A stretch of DNA of 7,828 nt from JAKPRU01 sp029568995 (GTDB taxonomy: Bacteria; Hinthialibacterota; Hinthialibacteria; Hinthialibacterales; JAKPRU01): NCBI GenBank assembly GCA_035430965.1, contig DAOMHQ010000220.1:1-7828 (forward strand). Direction: 5' to 3'. This document shows, one piece after another, positions 1 to 4,402 of the stretch; the first letter of the stretch is position 1; every line of letters begins with the position of its first letter. Under the pieces are notes generated by a model. That model searched no databases. It saw only the letters and a program-made list of their open reading frames with translations, and was not told where the DNA came from. The position numbers and the translations under genes are program-made.

Positions 1-1
1 G

Positions 2-220
2 GTCATCCTGGATCTCTCCATGCCGCATCTTTCGGGGCGGGAAGTCTTGCAGCAACTGCGCGGGATCGACGCCGACGTCAAGGTAATTGTTAGCAGCGGT
101 TACGGCTTAAACGGTCAAAGCGAAAATCTCGGACGGATCGGTGTGAAGTACTTCATCTCCAAACCCTACCGGCCCATGGATCTGGCAAGTGAGGTCCGCA
201 GGGTCCTGGACGCAAACTGA
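2..220 (+). CDS. Response-regulator receiver (REC) domain, C-terminal fragment
   Basis: The gene enters from the left edge, so only its last 72 codons are visible, ending at TGA 218-220. The peptide begins VILDLSMPHLSGREVL, which is the beta-3 strand with the phospho-acceptor Asp followed by the MP and G residues typical of CheY-like domains. It continues with VIVSSGY, carrying the conserved Ser/Thr of beta-4, and with YFISKPY, carrying the conserved Lys-Pro of beta-5. It closes with a final helix and stops right after the domain. There is no DNA-binding output domain after REC, so this is either the C-terminal REC of a hybrid sensor histidine kinase or a stand-alone receiver. The SSGY and SKPY wording is common in hybrid kinases. 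The role would be phosphorelay signalling; the input and partner cannot be seen. Family assignment is secure; full architecture is not. Confidence 0.9.
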   Translation, partial: VILDLSMPHLSGREVLQQLRGIDADVKVIVSSGYGLNGQSENLGRIGVKYFISKPYRPMDLASEVRRVLDAN

Positions 221-241
221 CTGCTCGCCGCTTGACGAACC

Positions 242-261
242 AGAGGTCGATATCGGCCTCT
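242..261. other. Imperfect palindrome after the REC gene, possible weak terminator
   Basis: AGAGGTCGAT/ATCGGCCTCT forms a nearly perfect dyad with one G-T pair, 21 bases after the receiver stop codon. A long pyrimidine stretch follows, but it is mixed C and T, not a clean T-run, so an intrinsic terminator is only a possibility. The pyrimidine-rich strand continues with few purines up to the heptamer repeats. Confidence 0.3.
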
Positions 262-313
262 TCCCCCTCTCCCTTCTGCTTCCAATATCCCCTTCTTTTC
301 TTCCCTTCTTCCC

Positions 314-362
314 TTCATCCTTCATCCTTCATCCTTCATCCTTCATCCTTCATCCTTCATCC
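314..362. repeat. Seven perfect tandem copies of heptamer TTCATCC
   Basis: Seven uninterrupted identical copies of TTCATCC lie between the receiver gene and the terminator of the next, convergent gene. They sit in a roughly 100-base pyrimidine-rich tract starting near 257. Short heptameric tandem repeats in intergenic DNA are known from several bacterial groups, such as the STRR heptamers of cyanobacteria. I have often seen this unit read as the spurious peptide FILHPSS. Copy number probably varies by replication slippage. No function can be read from the sequence. Confidence 0.95.
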
Positions 363-366
363 TTAC

Positions 367-401
367 AAAACGGGCCTGTCCGCAAATGCGAACAGGCCCG
401 T
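367..401 (-). terminator. Rho-independent terminator of the 425-1900 gene
   Basis: Read on the minus strand, a perfect 10-bp GC-rich stem (ACGGGCCTGT with ACAGGCCCGT) is extended inward past one mismatch by CGC/GCG around a four-base loop. It is followed immediately by TTTTGT. It begins 23 bases after the minus-strand stop codon at 425-427. Geometry and orientation fit an intrinsic terminator for the secreted-protein gene. The pyrimidine tract beyond it would not add to termination in this direction. Confidence 0.85.
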
Positions 402-424
402 CGATTACGAATCAAACGATCCGC

Positions 425-1900
425 TTAGTACACAGTCCATTCCCGAACGGGAACTTCCTGCTCCTGGGGGTTCTTGTAAACGATGCAGAAGGTCTGCTCT
501 TTGGGGGTCATTCCGCCCGCCGGGTTGGCAAAGACGCCATTCGCGGCGACCACGATGCGGTGGTTGTCCATGGAGGTATTGACTTCATAGTTCGTGAAAC
601 CGCTGAAGCCGCCACCGCCCCACCAATCATGCTGCTGGAATGCATAGAAAACCGGGGTGACCGGATTCAGGTCGCTGTCGAAGATCACACCCACGACCTG
701 AGGATTCTCCGAGGAGAATTTCTCATCCCAGACGATGATGGAGTTGTTGTACTCGTCCACGGCCACGTCCGCGCGGTCCATGACGCTGACATCCCAGAAT
801 TCATCGTTGTTGATGAGGAATTCCTTGGCACCCACGGCTGTACCTTCGCTGCTCTGGCCAAGATCGACGCGAGACATGGAGACATAGCCGTCCGGGTTCA
901 CACCGCCGAAGTAGACCGTCGTGTGCGCGACATTGCCTTTGATGCGCAAGCCATCACCACGACCTGCATCGGTGATGCTGCTGAAGGTGGTCTGATCCAG
1001 AACATAACGTGGAGTACCGTCATTGTTCCAGACATTCATCTTGCCTTGAAGACGAGCTACCCAGCCACCGTTAAAGGACGCTACGTTGGACCAGATGTCG
1101 CTTGCGCCGCCTTCAATCTTGGCGTTGAACGCGACTTTCACATTCGCGCCATCCTGGGTGAAGATACCGGCCACGGCGCCGTTTCCGTCGGTCACAACGC
1201 CTTTGGCGCGGTCTTCCGGAATGACCAGGAAGTTGCCGTTGGACAGGCTGCGAACCTCACCGCCGAAACGGATCTGACTGCCCGCCTGAGCGCCCGCGAT
1301 CCCGCCCGCCATGTAGATCGGATCGAACACGTTGGTCACCTTGCTGGTAGTCCCATCCGCGTTCAGATTCTGAATCTGCACGCAAGCGGTCTGCTTGTCA
1401 TAGGCAAAGGTACCGGCCCAGCGGTTCGGCGCCGAAGTGAATTCATCATACATCCACGGGGTGGATTCCTGGCCCACCATGAACCGCTTGGTTCCGTTCT
1501 TCCGAGTGTCGACCGTGATCACCGGCGGATTCCCGTCGGTGCGGGAGTCGTTGATGGTCCATGCGGAGTAGGGCGTTCCATTATCCGCGATCCATGCCCA
1601 ACGCTCGTTGACATTGCCTTCCATATCAATGAAGGCAACCTTGGCAGTCATGGCGCTGCTGTAAACACCATCAGGCCATGTGCCGGCAATAATGGCGATG
1701 GTTCCGTCCACACCGAAAATCTCCGTGTCCGGTTCCCAGTAACTGCCGTTATCGATATCAATCGGGAACAGCCATGTATCGGCCAAGAGGACATCCACAC
1801 CAGCTGCGGCGTGATTCTCCACCGGTGGGCCAAGTGTGCCCTGAGCGAAGCCGACGGAGGTGATTAACAAAGCCAAACCAACATATCCAAATCTCTTCAT
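425..1900 (-). CDS. Secreted protein of unknown function, probably beta-propeller-like (491 aa)
   Basis: The start is set by GGAGGA (1906-1911), five bases before ATG. The N-terminus has a classical Sec signal: MKR, a hydrophobic stretch FGYVGLALLITSVGFA, and a likely signal peptidase I site after Ala19 (GFA-Q). The mature protein is rich in Gly, Asn, Asp and aromatics and has no further membrane segment. Loose repeats suggest propeller blades: near residues 213-251 (LSNGNFLVIPEDRA then AGIFTQDG), 266-297, 375-416 (DEYNNSIIVWDEKF then VVGVIFDSDLNPVTP) and 444-478. The pattern, a hydrophobic strand with NGNFLV/NNSIIV followed by an IF.(S/Q)D strand, resembles beta-propeller proteins. I recognise no named family and no catalytic motif. 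There is no C-terminal anchor or sorting motif; the protein simply ends REWTVY. It has its own candidate promoter and terminator, so it is likely monocistronic. Existence as an exported protein is near certain; the fold is an inference. Confidence 0.9.
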   Translation of the reverse strand: MKRFGYVGLALLITSVGFAQGTLGPPVENHAAAGVDVLLADTWLFPIDIDNGSYWEPDTEIFGVDGTIAIIAGTWPDGVYSSAMTAKVAFIDMEGNVNERWAWIADNGTPYSAWTINDSRTDGNPPVITVDTRKNGTKRFMVGQESTPWMYDEFTSAPNRWAGTFAYDKQTACVQIQNLNADGTTSKVTNVFDPIYMAGGIAGAQAGSQIRFGGEVRSLSNGNFLVIPEDRAKGVVTDGNGAVAGIFTQDGANVKVAFNAKIEGGASDIWSNVASFNGGWVARLQGKMNVWNNDGTPRYVLDQTTFSSITDAGRGDGLRIKGNVAHTTVYFGGVNPDGYVSMSRVDLGQSSEGTAVGAKEFLINNDEFWDVSVMDRADVAVDEYNNSIIVWDEKFSSENPQVVGVIFDSDLNPVTPVFYAFQQHDWWGGGGFSGFTNYEVNTSMDNHRIVVAANGVFANPAGGMTPKEQTFCIVYKNPQEQEVPVREWTVY

Positions 1901-2143
1901 ACGATTCCTCCAATTAGGTGGATCACGTATAGATCACGTAGATCGGATTCTTGTTTCTTTCGAGCTCGCACCCGCGAATCCTCTGATTCGCACACTCAAA
2001 TTCCTTTCCGGATCGCACGGCACTTTCAACCGCCGCGCGGGAAAGAACGCGAAAACCTCGTTGTCCATCACCTCCCTTCCGGTAGGAGCGTATCAGCCCC
2101 ATTCCGACATCGGATTTCCCCGGGGGAATAGCATAAGACACGT
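1901..2143 (-). promoter_or_regulatory. Long GC-rich 5' leader of the secreted-protein gene, possibly structured
   Basis: If transcription starts from the promoter at 2150-2177, about 240 bases precede the start codon at 1900. The stretch contains a perfect 7-bp hairpin with a 4-base loop (GCGAATC 1974-1980 with GATTCGC 1985-1991), the palindrome CGAGCTCG (1961-1968), the palindromic run TTCCCCGGGGGAA (2116-2128), and a direct repeat GATCACGTA (1921-1929 and 1932-1940, 11-base period). A 44-codon ORF (1934-2068, minus) sits inside, with GGGAGG only two bases before its ATG; it may be a leader peptide or chance. A 72-codon GTG-initiated frame (1923-2141) also spans it. I could not match the segment to a known riboswitch class. 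The function is open. Confidence 0.35.
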
Positions 2144-2149
2144 CTCAGG

Positions 2150-2177
2150 ATTATACGCCTGATTCCCAAAGCATCAA
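2150..2177 (-). promoter_or_regulatory. Candidate sigma-70-type promoter for the 425-1900 gene
   Basis: On the minus strand a perfect TATAAT (-10, 2150-2155) lies 16 bases from TTGATG (-35, 2172-2177, TTGA matching consensus). Transcription would begin near 2143 and run toward the secreted-protein gene with no other gene between. A perfect -10 in a GC-rich background is unlikely to be chance, but no experimental support is available. Confidence 0.5.
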
Positions 2178-2249
2178 GTACCTGATAGAATTTTTTCTCT
2201 CCTTTTTAAAATTCTCGCTGGAGGATCTGTTCCCTGGATTCGCCCCACT

Positions 2250-2582
2250 CTAGCGCAGGTCTCCGTTGTTCCCCGAAGATTCTCCAAGCCCCTCCCAAAT
2301 CGCCCGTGCAACCAACGTTCCTCCCTCCGCAGGCCAGGAGAAACTATTCCACTCGACTCCCGCTAGTTCCGAATTCCGCTGGAGCCACTCGGAGACATCC
2401 TGGCATGTCCATATATACAGACGCCAAGTACTTCTTTTTTTAGGAGATAGCGACTTGAGAAACCCCTCCCCGCGATCACGGGATTGCCATGCCAGAAGAA
2501 CCGGCGGCCCGTCTCCCTTAAACGGCAGTACCACCGGCTGTTTCACGGCTTCGTTAAAAAGAACGTAGAGACCGTCGTTCAT
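2250..2582 (-). CDS. Hypothetical protein (110 aa)
   Basis: The frame runs MNDGLYVLFNEAVKQPVVLP to the stop at 2250-2252 and reads like real soluble protein: a strand-rich N-terminal half (PVVLPFKGDGPPVLLAW) followed by SRDRGEGFLKSL, then amphipathic segments with five Trp. The alternation of short hydrophobic strands and an acidic/aromatic helix weakly recalls small SseB-like or DUF-type domains, but I do not recognise a family. No signal peptide or membrane segment is visible. The start is uncertain: no good Shine-Dalgarno precedes the ATG. The frame stays open upstream to about 2665 without another ATG, though that extension runs through sequence resembling a dispersed intergenic repeat. 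The ORF could therefore be a truncated gene. An opposite-strand frame covers much of it, so coding is probable rather than certain. Confidence 0.5.
   Translation of the reverse strand: MNDGLYVLFNEAVKQPVVLPFKGDGPPVLLAWQSRDRGEGFLKSLSPKKRSTWRLYIWTCQDVSEWLQRNSELAGVEWNSFSWPAEGGTLVARAIWEGLGESSGNNGDLR
2345..2361 (+). repeat. 17-bp exact direct repeat, left copy
   Basis: TATTCCACTCGACTCCC occurs here inside the 110-aa hypothetical ORF and again, identical and in the same orientation, at 4383-4399 just past the tRNA-Arg gene. Flanking bases share nothing. Confidence 0.6.
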
Positions 2583-2621
2583 ATTGCTGATACTCGTGAA
2601 AAGAACTCCACAACTGCGCTT

Positions 2622-2655
2622 AATCCCGATCAGGATTGGGAGGGCGAGGCTCCTC
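2622..2655. repeat. Possible dispersed intergenic repeat fragment
   Basis: The segment has a near-palindrome AATCCCGATCAGGATT (2622-2637) followed by TGGGAGGGCGAGGCTCCTC, with the small dyad GAGGCTCCTC (2646-2655). Translated, the second part reads DWEGEAP. I recall that peptide as a common artefact of a GC-rich repeat scattered between genes in planctomycete- and verrucomicrobium-like genomes. The match is from memory and only partial here. Confidence 0.35.
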
Positions 2656-2691
2656 AGCGTGTCTCAAAACTGACAAATATGCGCACAGATC

Positions 2692-2714
2692 TCTCCCCCA
2701 AAGATTGGGGAAGA
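2692..2714. repeat. Hairpin-forming inverted repeat
   Basis: CCCCAA (2696-2701) and TTGGGG (2705-2710) pair across a three-base loop, extended past one mismatch by TCT/AGA. No T-run follows on either strand, so it is not a convincing intrinsic terminator. It lies in the 316-base gap between the divergent hypothetical ORF and the sigma-factor gene. The rest of that gap holds the repeat fragment at 2622-2655 and the sigma-gene promoter. Confidence 0.4.
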
Positions 2715-2806
2715 CACAGAGGGGGTTGAATTTGCAGGAGTTATCAACGTATCGCCCCACCCCCTATGCCTTATGTCAATGGTATTTGGATCTCAAGAAT
2801 CTCTTT

Positions 2807-2820
2807 TGTCAAGCTTGACA
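2807..2820. promoter_or_regulatory. Perfect 14-bp palindrome overlapping the sigma-gene -35 box, candidate operator
   Basis: TGTCAAGCTTGACA is its own reverse complement. Its right half is the -35 hexamer TTGACA of the sigma-factor promoter, and its left half gives a TTGACA on the opposite strand. A further single half-site TGTCAA lies at 2774-2779, 33 bases (about three helical turns) upstream. The layout fits a dimeric regulator competing with or touching RNA polymerase; a fortuitous palindrome formed by the -35 box cannot be excluded. Confidence 0.4.
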
Positions 2821-2842
2821 GGTAGCCGGTCGCGCTCATAAT
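2815..2842 (+). promoter_or_regulatory. Candidate sigma-70-type promoter of the sigma factor-apt unit
   Basis: A consensus TTGACA (2815-2820) is separated by 16 bases from CATAAT (2837-2842, five of six matches to TATAAT). Predicted transcription start is near 2849, giving a leader of about 50 bases before the ATG at 2899. Confidence 0.6.
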
Positions 2843-2898
2843 GCGTTCTTAGATGACGACGGAGGGGAGAATATTCCTCACCGAGTAGGAGGGCCTCA

Positions 2899-3747
2899 AT
2901 GGTCGACGAACGGGGAGACAGTCACCTGCTCGGTCTCTATTTGCTGGAGGTCGGCAAATACAGCCTGTTGTCCGCCGATGAGGAGGCGGATCTCGCCCGC
3001 CGGATCGCCAAGGGGGACCAGGCAGCCCGCCAGCATCTCATCCTCGCTAACCTGCGCCTCGTCGTGAACATCGCCAAGCGATACCGAAATCAGGGGCTTT
3101 CTCTCATGGACCTGATCGAGGAGGGGAACCTGGGACTGATCCGGGCGGTGGAGAAATTCGATCACACACGAAACCTTCGATTCAGCACTTATGCCACCTG
3201 GTGGATCCGTCAATTCGTCGGGAGGGCCGTTCAGAACCAGGGAAGCATTGTCCGACTGCCTTCTCATAAGCTGGATGCACTTCAGAAATGCCGCGAGACC
3301 TTCCGAAAACTCAGCCATGACCTTGGCCGGGAACCTACCGAAAAGGAACTCCGCTCCGAATTGGATATCGAAGAAAAAGAAAAGGACGATGTGATCCGCC
3401 TGTTCTACAATCCCGCCGTGGTGGAAAGCCTGGTGGGATCGGATGAGGAACCGGATCACAGCCTGAAACTGGAGGACACAACCATCCCGCCACCGGATGT
3501 CGAACTGTTCCTTCGGACCCGCGATGAACGGATTATCCGTCTTGTCGATCACTTGCCGGAACGGGAAAAGACAATTATCGTAGAACGTTTTGCCCTGCAC
3601 GGCAAAGAACCGAAAACGTTGAAGGACATCGGCAAGGACTTGGGAATCACACGAGAGCGTGTGAGACAAATCCAACATAAGACCGTGGAGAAATTGAAGC
3701 GGATGCTATTGGAATCCATGGCCGAAGAGGATTTGTTTCAGCGCTGA
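2899..3747 (+). CDS. RNA polymerase sigma factor, sigma-70 family, group 2-like (RpoD/RpoS type)
   Basis: The protein directs RNA polymerase core to promoters. The start is fixed by AGGAGGG (2887-2893), five bases before ATG. Domains in order: region 1.2 at residues 10-40 (YLLEVGKYSLLSADEEADLA), region 2 at 47-116 with the NLRLVVNIAKRY core-binding helix and the -10-melting segment RFSTYATWWIRQ, region 3 at about 125-200, and region 4 at 212-270 with LPEREKTIIVERF and the -35-reading helix GITRERVRQIQHKTVEKLKR. At 282 residues it lacks the acidic region 1.1 and the large non-conserved insert of a primary RpoD, which suggests an alternative, RpoS-like group 2 factor; some lineages have short primary sigmas, so this is not certain. 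All region 2.4 and 4.2 contact motifs are intact, so it should read near-consensus promoters. A palindrome over its own promoter may mark regulation. apt follows 44 bases downstream. Confidence 0.95.
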   Translation: MVDERGDSHLLGLYLLEVGKYSLLSADEEADLARRIAKGDQAARQHLILANLRLVVNIAKRYRNQGLSLMDLIEEGNLGLIRAVEKFDHTRNLRFSTYATWWIRQFVGRAVQNQGSIVRLPSHKLDALQKCRETFRKLSHDLGREPTEKELRSELDIEEKEKDDVIRLFYNPAVVESLVGSDEEPDHSLKLEDTTIPPPDVELFLRTRDERIIRLVDHLPEREKTIIVERFALHGKEPKTLKDIGKDLGITRERVRQIQHKTVEKLKRMLLESMAEEDLFQR

Positions 3748-3778
3748 CAGAGTGGAGACCTTCTCGCCTGCCGATCAC

Positions 3779-3782
3779 GGAG
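3779..3782 (+). promoter_or_regulatory. Shine-Dalgarno GGAG that decides the apt start
   Basis: GGAG directly abuts an in-frame ATG at 3783, leaving no spacing, but lies nine bases before the second ATG at 3792. The second start gives MDLKS, the usual N-terminus of adenine phosphoribosyltransferases. Confidence 0.55.
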
Positions 3783-3791
3783 ATGCCGACT

Positions 3792-4106
3792 ATGGATCTG
3801 AAATCTGTCTTGCGAACTGTGCCGGGATTCCCGAAAGAGGGCATCACGTTCATTGATGTCACCACCCTCGTGAAAGATGGGAAAGCGTTTCGAGAGGCAA
3901 TTCGGCAGCTCCTGGAGCCGTTCCGGTCNNNNNNNNNNNNNNNNNNNNNNNNNNNNNNNNNNNNNNNNNNNNNNNNNNNNNNNNNNNNNNNNNNNNNNNN
4001 NNNNNNNNNNNNNNNNNNNNNNNNNNNNGAATTGGATTTCCTGAATGGCCGCGCGAAACTGGGCGACATCCCGGTGCATTCGCTGGTTCATTACGACAGC
4101 GAATAG
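3792..4106 (+). CDS. apt: Adenine phosphoribosyltransferase, interrupted by an assembly gap
   Basis: The enzyme joins adenine to PRPP to make AMP in cytoplasmic purine salvage. The N-terminal part, MDLKSVLRTVPGFPKEGITF followed by IDVTTLVKDGKAFREAIRQLLEPF, matches the Apt family start. The part after the gap, ELDFLNGRAKL then DIPVHSLVHYDSE, matches the family's C-terminus. Between them are exactly 100 N (3929-4028), so the PRPP-binding loop and most catalytic residues are not visible. Families are typically 170-180 residues, whereas 45 plus 25 are seen here. About 100 residues (roughly 300 bases) are therefore probably missing, and the N-run is a placeholder. The reading frame happens to be kept across 100 N. 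Start chosen at the second ATG (3792) because of the GGAG spacing; 3783 is the alternative. The gene follows the sigma factor by 44 bases and is likely in its transcript. Identity is secure; intactness cannot be judged. Confidence 0.9.
   Translation: MDLKSVLRTVPGFPKEGITFIDVTTLVKDGKAFREAIRQLLEPFRXXXXXXXXXXXXXXXXXXXXXXXXXXXXXXXXXXELDFLNGRAKLGDIPVHSLVHYDSE
3929..4028. other. Scaffold gap: exactly 100 N
   Basis: A run of precisely 100 undetermined bases, the usual placeholder for a gap of unknown size. It falls inside apt. Distances measured across it are unreliable. Confidence 0.99.
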
Positions 4107-4143
4107 AAAACCACGGAAAACCGGTGGAGTGACTCCCGAAAGA

Positions 4144-4186
4144 CCCTCACCCCAACCCTCTCCCGGAGGGAGAGGGGAAGAGGGTT
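4144..4186. repeat. Dispersed-repeat hairpin of the CCCTCTCCC...GGGAGAGGG type
   Basis: After CCCTCACCCCAA, CCCTCTCCC (4156-4164) and GGGAGAGGG (4168-4176) form a perfect 9-bp stem with a GGA loop. A competing longer pairing is AACCCTCT (4154-4161) with AGAGGGTT (4179-4186). This wording recurs between genes in many bacterial genomes as a REP-like palindrome. It begins 38 bases after apt and could also limit read-through or stabilise the 3' end of the mRNA, though no T-run follows. Confidence 0.7.
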
Positions 4187-4208
4187 CTCTCCTGGAGGAG
4201 GTAGAGTC

Positions 4209-4220
4209 AATTCATGAATT
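4209..4220. repeat. Perfect 12-bp palindrome AATTCATGAATT
   Basis: A short AT-rich self-complementary site between two GC-rich dispersed repeats. It may be chance or a binding site; nothing else supports a role. Confidence 0.3.
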
Positions 4221-4229
4221 ACCTTTGCC

Positions 4230-4257
4230 GTCATTCCGGCGAAAGCCGGAATCCAGG
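4230..4257. repeat. Dispersed-repeat hairpin GTCATTCCGGCGAAAGCCGGAATCCAG type
   Basis: ATTCCGGC (4233-4240) and GCCGGAAT (4245-4252) form a perfect 8-bp stem closed by a GAAA tetraloop. The sequence is a close relative of the widespread GTCATTCCCGCGAAAGCGGGAATCCAG intergenic repeat, similar in design to neisserial dRS3 elements (ATTCCC-N8-GGGAAT). It lies 42 bases upstream of the tRNA gene. Confidence 0.75.
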
Positions 4258-4294
4258 CCGTAAAAAGGTGAATAGAACTTCTTGTACTTGTTCC

Positions 4295-4368
4295 GCGCCT
4301 GTAGCTCAGTAGGATAGAGCGACGGATTCCTAATCCGCAGGTCGCGCGTTCGAATCGCGCCAGGCGCG
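4295..4368 (+). tRNA. tRNA-Arg (anticodon CCT)
   Basis: A complete cloverleaf folds in 74 bases. The acceptor stem GCGCCTG/CAGGCGC has seven Watson-Crick pairs. The D-arm is GCTC/GAGC around AGTAGGATA. The anticodon arm CGGA/TCCG carries the loop TTCCTAA with anticodon CCT at 4329-4331, and the pair below it (A-C) is mismatched. The variable loop is AGGTC. The T-arm GCGCG/CGCGC carries TTCGAAT. The discriminator base is G, and the 3' CCA is not encoded, so it must be added by nucleotidyltransferase. It decodes AGG arginine codons. Confidence 0.95.
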
Positions 4369-4382
4369 TTGCGAAGTCCTGT

Positions 4383-4399
4383 TATTCCACTCGACTCCC
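4383..4399 (+). repeat. 17-bp exact direct repeat, right copy
   Basis: TATTCCACTCGACTCCC repeats the copy at 2345-2361 exactly. Here it lies 14 bases beyond the tRNA-Arg 3' end and just past the stop codon of the minus-strand glycosidase-like gene. It does not duplicate the tRNA end, as most integrase sites do. Confidence 0.6.
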
Positions 4400-4402
4400 C
4401 AA

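Noticed and set aside
314..362. CRISPR array
   Set aside because: The unit is seven bases with no spacers, so it is a simple tandem repeat.
189..582. Short plus-strand frames containing FILHPSS repeats
   Set aside because: They are the heptamer array read as protein; no SD and no conserved domain.
386..1867. A 493-codon plus-strand frame covering the whole secreted-protein gene
   Set aside because: Its codons are the exact complements of the minus-strand codons, so it stays open simply because the real gene rarely uses TTA, CTA or TCA. The minus strand has the SD, signal peptide, promoter and terminator; this frame has none and its product is not protein-like.
2188..2214. AT-rich hairpin GAATTTT/AAAATTC as a terminator
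   Set aside because: The stem is almost all A-T with a 13-base loop, and no proper GC stem plus T-run is present on either strand.
2660..2675. TGTC-N8-GACA dyad as an IS-element terminal repeat or operator
   Set aside because: Only four-base arms; no transposase or second end is visible.
2896..3678. A 260-codon minus-strand frame over the sigma-factor gene
   Set aside because: It has the same codon-aligned antisense relationship; the plus strand encodes an unmistakable sigma factor.
3647..4091. Minus-strand frames running through the N-gap
   Set aside because: They exist only because N is not read as stop; the plus strand there is apt.
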